Shown here in pieces: positions 9,516 through 17,665 of a DNA stretch of 64,000 nt. Location of the stretch: contig NZ_RJSE01000003.1 in the NCBI RefSeq assembly GCF_003725695.1, forward strand, positions 506,026 through 570,025. The letters run 5' to 3'. A program made the position numbers and the translations under genes. The notes below the pieces were generated by a model. The model did no database searches. It was not told the origin of the DNA and saw only the letters and a list, made by a program, of their open reading frames with translations. Source of the DNA: Nocardioides marmoriginsengisoli (GTDB taxonomy: Bacteria; Actinomycetota; Actinomycetes; Propionibacteriales; Nocardioidaceae). How positions within the stretch are numbered: the first letter of the stretch is position 1; the number at the start of each line of letters is the position of its first letter.

Positions 9516-10514
9516 CTAGTCGCCGCGCAACCGGACGGCGCTGTCCCGCACCAGGGTCAGCGCCGTTCGTGCGTACTCGGGGCTCGCCCCGGCAAGACCG
9601 CAGGACGGGGAGACGACGAGCTGGGCGCCGACCTCCTCGGGATCGAAGCCGAGCATGTCGAGCAGTCGCAGCACCCGTTCGGCGACCTGGCGCTCGGTCG
9701 GGATCACCGGCGGCTGCACGCTCGGGACCACGCCCAGGAAGACCCGGGCGCCCTCGTCGAAGGCGGACCCGAGCTCGTCGTACCCCTCGGCCGCGAGGAC
9801 GTCGAGATCGATCGAGACGCCGCCGGCACCGGCACCGCGGAGCAGAGCGACCGGAGCGTTCGATGCGCAGCAGTGCGCGATGCTCTGCGCCCCCGCGCGT
9901 TCGATCGCGGCGAAGACCGGCTCCAGCCCGGCCGAGGCACCGGCCGGGTCGACGGAGCGGTGCCGCCCGAACCCGGACGACGTCGGCACCTGGGCGGCCA
10001 GCACGGCCGAGAGCGCCGGCTCGTCGACCTGGACGACGAGCCGCGCTCCGGCGACCCGGCGCCGCAGGTCCGCCAGGTGCGCCTCCAGCCCCTCGGCCAG
10101 CGCCTCGCCGAGCTCGCGGCGCGCGCCGGCGTCCGCGAGCAGCCGGTCGCCCCGCGGTCGCTCGACCGTCGCGGCCAGCGTCCACGGCCCGCAGACCTGG
10201 ACCTTCAGCTCGCCGGCGTAGTCCTGGGCGTGCTCCTCGAGGACGTCGAGGTCGTGGGCCAGCAGCGATCGCGCCCGGCGGTGGTCGACACCGGACGCAT
10301 CGGTGAGCCGCCAGCCGGCCGGCTGCAAGTCGAAGCCGAGGTCGGTCACCATCGCGAGGGTCCGTCCCGTCATCCCGGCGGTGACCCCGCGGTCCGGGAG
10401 CTCCGGGAGGAACGGCAGGTCGGGAACCTCCCCGAACGAGATCCTCACCGCCTCGGCGTAGTCCTCGCCGGGCATCGACCCGACCCCGCTGGCGATCGTG
10501 CGCTGGTTGACCAC
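9516..10514 (-). CDS. MetE C-terminal-like (cobalamin-independent methionine synthase family) protein
   Basis: The 332-aa product corresponds to the C-terminal catalytic barrel of MetE without its N-terminal half, like the short actinobacterial proteins typified by M. tuberculosis Rv3015c. Putative zinc ligands are His214 and Cys216 (AHCCAS) and Cys305 (SPSCGL). The usual third acidic ligand, Glu in MetE, appears as Asp (SIDLD, near 236-238). VQVDEP at 162-167 fits the barrel core. The start is GTG at 10514, giving MVNQRTIASGVGSMPG, which is typical of the family. Full-length MetE uses methyltetrahydrofolate; the methyl donor for the short form is uncertain. It is divergent from the molybdoenzyme gene, with 65 bp between starts. 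Confidence 0.88.
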   Translation of the reverse strand: MVNQRTIASGVGSMPGEDYAEAVRISFGEVPDLPFLPELPDRGVTAGMTGRTLAMVTDLGFDLQPAGWRLTDASGVDHRRARSLLAHDLDVLEEHAQDYAGELKVQVCGPWTLAATVERPRGDRLLADAGARRELGEALAEGLEAHLADLRRRVAGARLVVQVDEPALSAVLAAQVPTSSGFGRHRSVDPAGASAGLEPVFAAIERAGAQSIAHCCASNAPVALLRGAGAGGVSIDLDVLAAEGYDELGSAFDEGARVFLGVVPSVQPPVIPTERQVAERVLRLLDMLGFDPEEVGAQLVVSPSCGLAGASPEYARTALTLVRDSAVRLRGD

Positions 10515-10545
10515 CGGACGACCCTACTGTGCTCCGATCCCGGAC

Positions 10546-10572
10546 CCATCCGTCGTGCGAGCAGGACCGAAG
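10546..10572 (+). promoter_or_regulatory. SigK-like promoter, leaderless, for the molybdoenzyme gene
   Basis: CCATCC (10546-10551), a 15-bp spacer and CCGAAG (10567-10572) closely match the mycobacterial SigK consensus as I recall it (CCATCC-N16/17-CCGAAT). The -10 ends 7 nt before the ATG at 10580, so the mRNA would begin at the start codon. The second copy at 12172 in the same locus strengthens the call. Confidence 0.65.
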
Positions 10573-10579
10573 ACCTTCC

Positions 10580-12145
10580 ATGGAGCGAACGTCACGTACG
10601 ACATCCTGGTCCGTGGTCCGGCGTGCGCGCGAGAACGGACCGTTCGCCCTGGCCGGGGTCTTCGCCGCGGCCTTCGCCGTCGCGATCGCCCATCTCGTCG
10701 CCAGCCTGCTCCACCCGCAGTCCTCCCCGATCCTTGCCGTCGGCAGCGCGGTCATCGACGCGACGCCCACCCCGATGAAGACGTGGGCGATCCGCCAGTT
10801 CGGCACCAACGACAAGATCGTCCTGATCGGCAGCGTGCTCGCCGGGACCCTCGTCCTCGCGCTCGTCGCCGGGATCATCGCTCGCCGCCACCTCCGGGTC
10901 GGGCTGGCGATCACCTTCCTCCTGGTCGCGCTCGCCGGTGCCGCCGCACTGCGACGCCCGACCGCTGAGATCCTCGATCTCGTCCCGGCCGTGACGGCCG
11001 CACTTCTTGGACCGCTCACCCTTTGGTGGCTGGTCCGGGCGCTGCTGGCCTCGGAGGGACCTGCAGCGGCCTCTGACGCCGAGCCCGGCAGTTCGCGCAG
11101 AGGCTTCCTGATCGGCTCCGGCGCGTTGCTGCTCGGCGGTGCGGTGGCTGCCGGAGCCGGTCAGTGGATCTACAAGGTCCGGTCCTCGCTCGGCAACATC
11201 CGCCTTCCCGGAGCAGCCAAGACGCTCCCGCCCCTCCCGGCAGGACTGGAGACGACGATCCCCGGGATCACTCCGTTCGTCACGCCGAACGCGAGGTTCT
11301 ACCGGGTCGACACCAAGCTGGCCGTCCCGATCGTGGACCACTCCAGCTGGCGGCTGAGCATCGACGGGATGGTCGACAACCCGTTCTCGATCACGTACGA
11401 CGAGCTCCGCGACATGGTGTTCGAGGAGAGCGACATCACCCTCACCTGCGTGAGCAACGAAGTGGGCGGTCGCTACGTCGGCGCCGCCCGCTGGCTCGGC
11501 GTCCCGCTGCGTCGGATCCTCGACCGGGCCGGCGTCTCCCCCGATGCCGACCAGCTGATGAGCGAGGACGTCGAGGGCTTCAAGATCGGTACGCCGATGT
11601 CCGCCCTGATGGACGGGCGCAACGCGATCGTCGCCATCGGCATGAACGGCAAGGTGCTCCCCCGCGAGCACGGATTCCCGGCCCGCCTGGTCGTCCCCGG
11701 GCTCTACGGCTTCGTCAGCGCGACCAAGTGGGTCACCAGGCTGACGGCGACGACGTACGCGAAGGACACGTCGTACTGGACCGACCGCAAGTGGGCGACC
11801 GACGCACCGATCAAGATCGCGGCCCGGATCGACACCCCGCGTCCGCTGACCAACATCGACCCGGGAGCGACCGCGATCGGCGGCGTCGCCTGGGCCCAGG
11901 GCACCGGCATCGAACGGGTCGAGGTGAGCATCGACGGGGGCCGGTGGCAGGTGGCCGAGCTCGGACCGGACGGCGGCAACGACTACTGGCGCCAGTGGTT
12001 CCTGCGCTGGGACGCGACCAAGGGCAACCACCGACTCGCGGTCCGGGCGATCGGCAAGGACGGGGCCGAGCAGACGGCAGTCAAGGCGAGCCCCTTCCCC
12101 GACGGATCCAGCGGCATCCAGCAGGTGCTGGTCAACGTCACCTGA
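10580..12145 (+). CDS. Membrane-anchored molybdopterin-dependent oxidoreductase (sulfite-oxidase family)
   Basis: The 521-aa protein has four hydrophobic segments (about 22-42, 81-100, 107-125, 138-158). A twin-Arg segment SRRGFL then leads into a fifth helix, and a large extracytoplasmic domain follows. The latter is sulfite-oxidase-like: a Moco-binding domain with the putative Mo ligand Cys290 (LTCVSNEVGG) and a C-terminal Ig-like dimerisation domain (GIERVEVSIDGGRW). I chose ATG 10580 because a SigK-like -10 ends 7 nt upstream; an in-frame GTG at 10529 would overlap that promoter. The family transfers oxygen atoms or reduces oxidised substrates, but the substrate is unknown. It opens the SigK locus and probably acts in the envelope. 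Confidence 0.85.
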   Translation: MERTSRTTSWSVVRRARENGPFALAGVFAAAFAVAIAHLVASLLHPQSSPILAVGSAVIDATPTPMKTWAIRQFGTNDKIVLIGSVLAGTLVLALVAGIIARRHLRVGLAITFLLVALAGAAALRRPTAEILDLVPAVTAALLGPLTLWWLVRALLASEGPAAASDAEPGSSRRGFLIGSGALLLGGAVAAGAGQWIYKVRSSLGNIRLPGAAKTLPPLPAGLETTIPGITPFVTPNARFYRVDTKLAVPIVDHSSWRLSIDGMVDNPFSITYDELRDMVFEESDITLTCVSNEVGGRYVGAARWLGVPLRRILDRAGVSPDADQLMSEDVEGFKIGTPMSALMDGRNAIVAIGMNGKVLPREHGFPARLVVPGLYGFVSATKWVTRLTATTYAKDTSYWTDRKWATDAPIKIAARIDTPRPLTNIDPGATAIGGVAWAQGTGIERVEVSIDGGRWQVAELGPDGGNDYWRQWFLRWDATKGNHRLAVRAIGKDGAEQTAVKASPFPDGSSGIQQVLVNVT

Positions 12146-12171
12146 CCTGCGAACAAAAGGTCGCCGTTCTC

Positions 12172-12199
12172 CAATCCGGCACCGCGGTGCGCACCGAAT
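12172..12199 (+). promoter_or_regulatory. SigK-like promoter for the fasciclin lipoprotein
   Basis: CAATCC (12172-12177), a 16-bp spacer and CCGAAT (12194-12199) match the SigK pattern with one mismatch in the -35 and a perfect -10. The spacer contains a 12-bp perfect palindrome, GCACCGCGGTGC (12179-12190). The start point would lie near 12206, leaving a leader of about 70 nt before the ATG at 12279. Confidence 0.7.
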
Positions 12200-12278
12200 G
12201 ACTCCTCGAGAAGCAGAGCGCCGAGCGCTCACCCGCTGAACCGTCAGAAGAAGATCCACCCGACGAAAGGCACGACCC

Positions 12279-12896
12279 ATGTCCTCCTCCATCCTGCGCA
12301 GGACCGGCGCGATCGCGTCGATCACCCTCGCGCTCTCCTTCGGTCTCGCTGCCTGTGGCGACGACGACAGCGACTCCGGTTCGACCGGCACCGACGGGTC
12401 GTCCGCTCCCGCCGCAGCGGGCGAGAACTTCGGTGCCGGTTGTGCCGCCGTCCCGACCGAGGGCCCCGGCTCGTTCAACGGCATGGCCACCGCCCAGGTC
12501 GCCACCGCCGCCAGCTCGAACCCGGTCCTCTCCACCCTGGTCGCCGCCGTCAAGGCGGCCGACCTGGTCGACACCCTGAACAGCGCCGAGGCGCTCACCG
12601 TCTTCGCCCCGGCCGACTCGGCCTTCGCGAAGATCCCGAGCAAGACCCTCAACGGCCTGATCGCCGACGTCCCGGCCCTCACCAAGGTCCTGCAGCACCA
12701 CGTGATCGCCGGCAAGATCGCCCCGGCCGACCTGGCCGGGGAGCACGAGACCCTGGCCGGCGACAAGATCACCGTCGTGGGCTCGGGCGAGGACTTCACC
12801 GTCGACGGTGCCACCGTGAAGTCGAAGGTCGTGTGCGGCAACGTGCAGACCGCGAACGCCACGGTCTACATCATCGACACCGTCCTGACCGACTGA
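12279..12896 (+). CDS. Fasciclin-domain lipoprotein, MPT83/MPT70-like
   Basis: The 205-aa protein has a lipoprotein signal (LAAC, lipidated Cys26), an Asp/Ser/Thr-rich linker, and one FAS1 domain (about 60-205). It carries the conserved H1 and H2 regions: VDTLNSAEALTVFAPADSAF, and ATVYIIDTVL at the end. Cysteines in GAGCAAVP and VVCGNV match the conserved pair of MPT83/MPT70, so a disulfide is likely. GAAAGG lies 8 nt before the ATG. In M. tuberculosis the mpt83/mpt70 genes are SigK targets; here the gene sits directly in front of sigK behind a SigK-like promoter, so a positive loop is likely. FAS1 proteins bind matrix or cell-surface partners; the partner here is unknown. Confidence 0.93.
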   Translation: MSSSILRRTGAIASITLALSFGLAACGDDDSDSGSTGTDGSSAPAAAGENFGAGCAAVPTEGPGSFNGMATAQVATAASSNPVLSTLVAAVKAADLVDTLNSAEALTVFAPADSAFAKIPSKTLNGLIADVPALTKVLQHHVIAGKIAPADLAGEHETLAGDKITVVGSGEDFTVDGATVKSKVVCGNVQTANATVYIIDTVLTD

Positions 12897-12941
12897 TTCA
12901 GTCAGACTGAGAACCAGCACCGACAGGAAGAGGACGACCTC

Positions 12942-13547
12942 GTGTCACACCTCCAGCCCGTTCCCTCCGGCGAGACCACGCCGGAGGGAACGGGTGCGCC
13001 GGCGCCGGCGCTGGCCGACTACCTGCGACGCTCGGCACGCGGGGACGAGGAGGCCTTCGCCGCCCTGTACGACGCCACCTCCGCACGCGTGCACGGTCTC
13101 GTCCTGCGCGTCGTCCGCGACCCGGCCCAGTCCGAGGAGGTCACCCAGGAAGTCTTCCTCCAGGTCTGGCGCACGGCCGCTCGGTTCGACGAGACCAAGG
13201 GCAGCGCACTGGCCTGGCTGATGACCCTGGCCCACCGCCGAGCCGTGGACCGGGTCCGTGCCGCGGAGGCCGTCACCCGCCAGGACACCAGCTACCACCA
13301 AACCTCGCGGACAGTCCCCCACGACAGCACGGCCGAAGCAGCCGAGGCGTCGATGGAGGCCCGCCGGGTCCGCTCGGCGCTCTCCGAGCTCACGACCGTC
13401 CAGCGCGAGGCGCTGGAGCTCGCCTACTTCGGCGGCTACACGCACACCGAGGTGGCAACTATGCTCGATCTACCGGTCGGCACTGCGAAGACCCGCATCC
13501 GGGACGGCCTCATCCGGTTGCGCGACGCGATGGGAGTGGGCCAATGA
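12942..13547 (+). CDS. sigK: ECF RNA polymerase sigma factor SigK
   Basis: The 201-aa ECF sigma factor has sigma-2 at about 25-95 (EEAFAALYDATSARVHGLVLRVV; EEVTQEVFLQVWRTAARFD) and sigma-4 at about 140-195 (LTTVQREALELAYFGGYTHTEVATMLDLPVGTAKTRIRDGLIRLR). It uses GTG at 12942, with AGGAAGAGGA upstream. The stop overlaps the start of the anti-sigma gene (ATGA). Assignment to SigK rests on sequence and on neighbours that mirror the M. tuberculosis SigK regulon. Unlike M. tuberculosis SigK, for which a redox-sensitive disulfide has been described, this protein contains no cysteine. It probably directs transcription from the promoters at 10546 and 12172. Confidence 0.93.
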   Translation: MSHLQPVPSGETTPEGTGAPAPALADYLRRSARGDEEAFAALYDATSARVHGLVLRVVRDPAQSEEVTQEVFLQVWRTAARFDETKGSALAWLMTLAHRRAVDRVRAAEAVTRQDTSYHQTSRTVPHDSTAEAAEASMEARRVRSALSELTTVQREALELAYFGGYTHTEVATMLDLPVGTAKTRIRDGLIRLRDAMGVGQ

Positions 13548-14263
13548 CAGCTCACGAGATTCACGCCCTGGCCGGGGCCTACGCCGTGGACGCTCTCGAC
13601 GACGTCGAGCGGGCCCGGTTCGAGGAGCACCTCGCGGTGTGCGCGGAGTGCCGGGCCGAGGTCGCCAGCCTCGCCGACGCCACCCTGCTGCTCTCCGAGG
13701 TCACCGCGGTGGCGCCCCCGGCGTCGATGCGCGGCGCGATCCTCGCCGACATCAAGAAGGTTCGCCCGCTGCCCCCGGCGGTGGCCCGGATCGAGAAGCG
13801 CCGCCCGCGACGCTGGACCGGCCTGGTCGCCGCTGCCGTCGCCCTCGGGGTACTCGGCGGCGGCTCGTACGTCGTGCTGCAGATCCAGGACGACTCGTCC
13901 GAGGTCGGGCTGACCGCGGCCGACCGGGTGCTGCGGGCCAGCGACGTCCAGCACGTCACCGCCGACCTCGCCCGGGGCGGCGTCGCGACGGTGTTCCACT
14001 CGGCGAAGCAGGGCAAGGCCGTCGTCGTCACCGAGGGCCTCCCACCCGCCCCGTCCGGGCACGTCTACCAGCTCTGGCTCCGCAAGGCCTCCGGCATGGT
14101 GCCGGCCGGCTTCATCACCGGGACCGGTGAGCAGACCGAGCTCTTCGAGGGCGGGCTCGCGGGCGCCTCCGGTGCCGGGATCACGATCGAGCCCGACGGC
14201 GGATCGAAGGTCCCGACCCTGCCCGTCGTCGCTCTGGTCGACTTCGAGCCGGACGCGACATGA
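13544..14263 (+). CDS. rskA: Anti-sigma-K factor RskA, zinc-type
   Basis: The 239-aa membrane protein has an N-terminal cytoplasmic anti-sigma domain with a Hx3Cx2C motif (His29, Cys33, Cys36), which defines the zinc anti-sigma fold. A helical stalk, one transmembrane helix (about 91-113) and an extracytoplasmic RskA C-terminal domain (GHVYQLWLRKASGMVPAG) follow. It overlaps sigK and the following gene by 4 bp each. It should hold SigK at the membrane until regulated intramembrane proteolysis or loss of zinc releases it. As far as I recall, M. tuberculosis RskA lacks this Cys motif, so the sensing chemistry may differ here. Confidence 0.93.
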   Translation: MTAHEIHALAGAYAVDALDDVERARFEEHLAVCAECRAEVASLADATLLLSEVTAVAPPASMRGAILADIKKVRPLPPAVARIEKRRPRRWTGLVAAAVALGVLGGGSYVVLQIQDDSSEVGLTAADRVLRASDVQHVTADLARGGVATVFHSAKQGKAVVVTEGLPPAPSGHVYQLWLRKASGMVPAGFITGTGEQTELFEGGLAGASGAGITIEPDGGSKVPTLPVVALVDFEPDAT

Positions 14264-16287
14264 CCCCGGAGAACACGCGTCGCGTCGGCATCGTCGGCAG
14301 TGGCGTCGCTGGCCTGACGGCTGCCTTCGTGATCAGCAGGTCGGCCCGGGTCACCCTCCTCGAGGCCGACGACCGGCTCGGCGGGCACGCCGACACGCAC
14401 ACCGTCGCGACCGCCGACGGGCCGGTCGCCGTCGACACCGGGTTCATCGTGCACAACGAGCGCACCTACCCGACCCTGCTGCGGATGTTCGCCGAGCTCG
14501 GCGTCGAGACGCAGCCCTCGGACATGTCGATGTCGGTGCGCGCCGACGGCGAGCACGGCGGTCGCGGCCTGGAGTGGGCCGGTGCGCTCGGGCCGGCCGG
14601 GTTGTTCCCGACCTGGCGCAACCTGGTGCGGCCGTCGTACCTGCGGATGCTGACCGAGATCCCGCGGTTCCACCGCCGGGCCCGGCGGCTGCTGGCCGCA
14701 CCGGAGGCGACCGACGACGACCTGACGCTGGCGGAGTTCCTGGAGGCCGGCCGGTTCTCGGCGTACTTCCGGCGGAACTTCATGACGCCGCTGGTCGCGT
14801 GCGTCTGGTCCTGCGACCCGGCCGTCGCGCTGGAGTACCCGGCCCGCTACTTGTTCGCGTTCCTCGAGCACCACGGGATGCTGACCGTCTACGGGTCGCC
14901 GCAGTGGCGCACCGTCACCGGCGGTTCGCACCAGTACGTCGCCAAGGTCGCGGCCGCGATCGAGCACCGCGGCGGGACGATCCTGCTCGACACCAAGGCG
15001 ACCTCGGTGGTCGAGACCGCCGACGGGGTCGAGGTCACCGACGGCAACGGCCGGGTGCACTGCTTCGACGCCGTGGTCGTCGCCACCCACCCGGACCAGG
15101 CACTCGGCCTGCTCGCCGAACCGACGGCGCTGCAGACCGAGCTGCTCGGCGCGATGCCGTACTCGGCCAACGTCGCGCACCTGCACACCGACGACGCGGT
15201 GATGCCGCGGAACCGCAAGGCCTGGGCGTCCTGGAACCAGTGGGACCGGCCGGACCAGGGCGCCGTGACGGTCACCTACGACCTGACCCGGTTGATGTCG
15301 CTGCCCGCGGGCGATCCGGACGGCGTCCGCTACTTCGTCACGCTCGGCGCGACCGAGGTGATCGACCCGGCGAAGGTGATCGCCCGGCGCGACTACGCGC
15401 ACCCGATCTACACCCCGTCCTCGGTCGCGGCCCAGCGCCGGCTGCCCGGGATCGACAGCGACCGCCTGGTCTTCGCCGGGGCCTGGCGCGGGTGGGGCTT
15501 CCACGAGGACGGAGCGCGCTCGGGTGCCGCGGCTGCCGAGCGACTCGGGTTCGCGTGGGCCACGGACGTCGAGCCGGTCGAGACTCCGGCCGCGCCGCGG
15601 ATCTACCGCAGCACGATCACGCACACCAGGCGGACGCCGCTCAAGAACCGGTTCAGCAGCACCGCGCACCTCTGGCTGGTCGACCTCGACGCCCTGCCGG
15701 ACCACGGGCCGCTGGGCCGCTTCGTCGCCCGGGACCACCTCGGCGATCCCGGGCTGACCATCCGCCAGAACGTCGAGGCGTTCCTCGCCGCGGAGGGCGT
15801 GGTGGCCGACGGCCGGATCCTGATGGCCGCCAACGCCCGGGCGTTCGGCTACAACTTCAACCCGATCAGCGTCTTCTGGTGCCACGCCTCCACCGGCGAC
15901 CTGGCCGCCACCGTGGTCGAGGTGCACAACACGTACGGCGACCGGCACGCCTACCTGGTGCACGCCGATGCCGCCGGACGCGCGCTGGTCGGCAAGGAGA
16001 TGTACGTCTCGCCGTTCCACGGCACCGACGGGCACTACGAGCTCACCGTCCCGGTCCCGGCCGACCGGCTGCTGATCGCGGTCCGGCTGGTCACCGGGAC
16101 CGGCTCGCCCTTCGACGCCACCCTGCGCGGCGAGCTCGTCGCCGGCACGCCCCGCGGGGTGGTGCTGCGCGCGGCACCGGCAGCCCTCCTCGGCGCCCTG
16201 CGGATCCGCGCCCAGGGCATCCGCCTCTGGCTCCGCCGACTGCCGGTGCAGCCCCGCCCCCGTCACCACCAGGAAGGTGTCCGATGA
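14260..16287 (+). CDS. Fused FAD-dependent amine oxidase-like / DUF1365 protein
   Basis: The 675-aa protein joins two domains encoded by separate adjacent genes in the M. tuberculosis SigK operon (Rv0449c and Rv0448c types). Residues 1-430 are a flavin amine oxidase/desaturase-like domain, with the dinucleotide motif GIVGSGVAGL at 10-19 and a C-terminal FAD segment (VFAGAWRGWGFHEDGARSG). Residues about 447-675 are DUF1365 (RIYRSTITHTRR, LVDLDALPD, FNPISVFWC, VEVHNTYGDRH). The linker at about 435-442 is encoded by a dispersed 22-bp repeat. There is no frame break, so this is a real fusion. Together with the fatty-acid methyltransferases downstream, a role in modifying unsaturated acyl chains of membrane lipids is a fair inference. 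It overlaps both neighbours by 4 bp. Confidence 0.9.
   Translation: MTPENTRRVGIVGSGVAGLTAAFVISRSARVTLLEADDRLGGHADTHTVATADGPVAVDTGFIVHNERTYPTLLRMFAELGVETQPSDMSMSVRADGEHGGRGLEWAGALGPAGLFPTWRNLVRPSYLRMLTEIPRFHRRARRLLAAPEATDDDLTLAEFLEAGRFSAYFRRNFMTPLVACVWSCDPAVALEYPARYLFAFLEHHGMLTVYGSPQWRTVTGGSHQYVAKVAAAIEHRGGTILLDTKATSVVETADGVEVTDGNGRVHCFDAVVVATHPDQALGLLAEPTALQTELLGAMPYSANVAHLHTDDAVMPRNRKAWASWNQWDRPDQGAVTVTYDLTRLMSLPAGDPDGVRYFVTLGATEVIDPAKVIARRDYAHPIYTPSSVAAQRRLPGIDSDRLVFAGAWRGWGFHEDGARSGAAAAERLGFAWATDVEPVETPAAPRIYRSTITHTRRTPLKNRFSSTAHLWLVDLDALPDHGPLGRFVARDHLGDPGLTIRQNVEAFLAAEGVVADGRILMAANARAFGYNFNPISVFWCHASTGDLAATVVEVHNTYGDRHAYLVHADAAGRALVGKEMYVSPFHGTDGHYELTVPVPADRLLIAVRLVTGTGSPFDATLRGELVAGTPRGVVLRAAPAALLGALRIRAQGIRLWLRRLPVQPRPRHHQEGVR
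15563..15584 (+). repeat. Copy 1 of a 22-bp dispersed repeat, at the domain-fusion junction
   Basis: The core GGACGTCGAGCCGGTCGAGA differs at one base from the copy at 17632-17653. In frame it encodes TDVEPVET, the linker between the FAD domain and DUF1365. Confidence 0.75.
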
Positions 16288-17660
16288 CCTCCGGCCTCGC
16301 CACTCCCCTCTCCGTCGATCACTGGACCGACATCTCACCGATCCGGCGCGGCCCGCGGGCACGGATCTCGACCGCGATCGCGCGCCGGATCTTCTTCCGG
16401 GTGGCCGAACGGCTCGGGGTCAGCGTCTCGCTCGGCGACACCCCGGAGCCCGGAGCCGAACCCGCTGACCTACGGCTGATCCTGCCCGAGGAGTTCTTCG
16501 CCCGCGTCGGCAACGACGGTCTGATCGGCTTCGGCGAGGCCTACATGACCGGCGCCTGGGAGGCCGACGACCTCGGCGAGGTGCTGACCGTGCTCTGCCG
16601 CGAGATCGGCGACCTCGTCCCGATGTGGATGCAGCGGCTGCGGGCCGTCTACGTCTCCCGGCCGCCGCGCCGGCAGCGCGGCAGCTCCCGGAACACCCGC
16701 AAGAACATCGCCCACCACTACGACCTCTCGAACGACCTGTTCCAGCTGTTCCTGGACCCGACGATGAGCTACTCGGCGGCGATGTTCCCCGCCGACTCGA
16801 TCACCGGCGGCGACGGCAATCGGACCCTGCTCGCGCCGCCGGTCCCCGGGTCCGACCTGGCCGAGGCCCAGGGCCGGAAGATCGAGAGCATCCTGGACGC
16901 CGCCGGCGTGACCGCGGGGAGCCGGGTGCTGGAGATCGGCACCGGCTGGGGCGAGCTCGCCATCCGGGCCGCGCGCCGGGGAGCCACCGTGCGCTCGGTG
17001 ACGCTGTCGAGCGAGCAGCAGTCCCTGGCCCGGGCGAGGTTCGCCGACGCGGTCGAGGCGGAGGGGCTGCGCGCCGACCTGGTGCAGGTGGACCTGCTCG
17101 ACTACCGCGCCGTCGAGGTTCCGCCGGGTTCGCCCGGCTTCGACGCGGTGGTCTCGGTGGAGATGATCGAGGCGGTCGGCTACGCCTACCTGCCGAGCTA
17201 CTTCGCGACCATCGACAAGGTGCTGGCTCCGGGCGGCAAGGTCGCGATCCAGGCGATCACGATGCCGCACGAGCGGATGCTCGCGACCCGTCGTACCTGG
17301 ACCTGGATCCACAAGTACATCTTCCCCGGCGGGTTCCTGCCGTCGACCGAACAGCTCGACGAGGTCACCCGCAAGCACACCTCGTTGCGGCTGGCCGGCC
17401 GGACGACCTTCGGCAGCCACTACGCCGAGACGCTGCGGCAGTGGGACACCGCGTTCGTCGCCGCGCACCAGGAGGTGCTCGACCTCGGTTTCGACGAGAC
17501 CTTCCGGAGGTTGTGGCACTTCTACCTGGAGTACTCGCGGGCCGGCTTCGCGTCCGGCTACATCGACGTGCAGCAGCTGACGTTCACCAGAGGCCCGGAC
17601 GCCGAGCCGAGCCCGGACGTCGAGCCGAGCCCGGACGTCGAGCCTGTCGAGACGAGGTGA
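16284..17660 (+). CDS. ufaA1: Cyclopropane-fatty-acid-synthase-family methyltransferase (UfaA1-like)
   Basis: The 458-aa SAM-dependent methyltransferase should act on double bonds of phospholipid acyl chains. Seen in order: an N-terminal lipid-binding domain, the family segment NIAHHYDLSNDLFQLFLDPTMSYS, SAM motif I VLEIGTGWGELAIRAARRG (about 213-231), and the acidic motif SVEMIEAVG. The C-terminus (FYLEYSRAGFASGYIDVQQLTF) is typical of Rv0447c/UfaA1 proteins. After that the protein carries an extra tail of three 6-residue repeats (PDAEPS, PDVEPS, PDVEPV) encoded by the 17594-17653 repeat. ATG 16284 overlaps the previous stop by 4 bp and has AGGAAGG upstream. Cyclopropanation versus methyl-branch formation cannot be decided from sequence. 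Confidence 0.92.
   Translation: MTSGLATPLSVDHWTDISPIRRGPRARISTAIARRIFFRVAERLGVSVSLGDTPEPGAEPADLRLILPEEFFARVGNDGLIGFGEAYMTGAWEADDLGEVLTVLCREIGDLVPMWMQRLRAVYVSRPPRRQRGSSRNTRKNIAHHYDLSNDLFQLFLDPTMSYSAAMFPADSITGGDGNRTLLAPPVPGSDLAEAQGRKIESILDAAGVTAGSRVLEIGTGWGELAIRAARRGATVRSVTLSSEQQSLARARFADAVEAEGLRADLVQVDLLDYRAVEVPPGSPGFDAVVSVEMIEAVGYAYLPSYFATIDKVLAPGGKVAIQAITMPHERMLATRRTWTWIHKYIFPGGFLPSTEQLDEVTRKHTSLRLAGRTTFGSHYAETLRQWDTAFVAAHQEVLDLGFDETFRRLWHFYLEYSRAGFASGYIDVQQLTFTRGPDAEPSPDVEPSPDVEPVETR
17594..17653 (+). repeat. Copy 2 of the dispersed repeat, with 18-bp tandem expansion
   Basis: Three 18-bp units (17594-17611, 17612-17629, 17630-17647) of the form CCCGGACGTCGAGCCGAG differ by one to three bases. 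The last merges into the full repeat core GGACGTCGAGCCTGTCGAGA at 17633-17652. The array is in frame and forms the protein tail. Confidence 0.8.
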
Positions 17661-17665
17661 CGAGG

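Noticed and set aside
10529-10579. GTG at 10529 as the molybdoenzyme start
   Set aside because: It lies upstream of the SigK-like -35 and -10, which would then be inside the gene, and adds residues without signal-like character.
13258-14130. Alternative plus-strand frame overlapping sigK and rskA
   Set aside because: Arg/Pro-rich shadow; both overlapped genes have intact domain structure.
14260-16287. Sequencing frameshift joining two genes
   Set aside because: The frame is continuous through a meaningful linker, both domains are complete, and codon use is normal on each side, so a true fusion is more likely.
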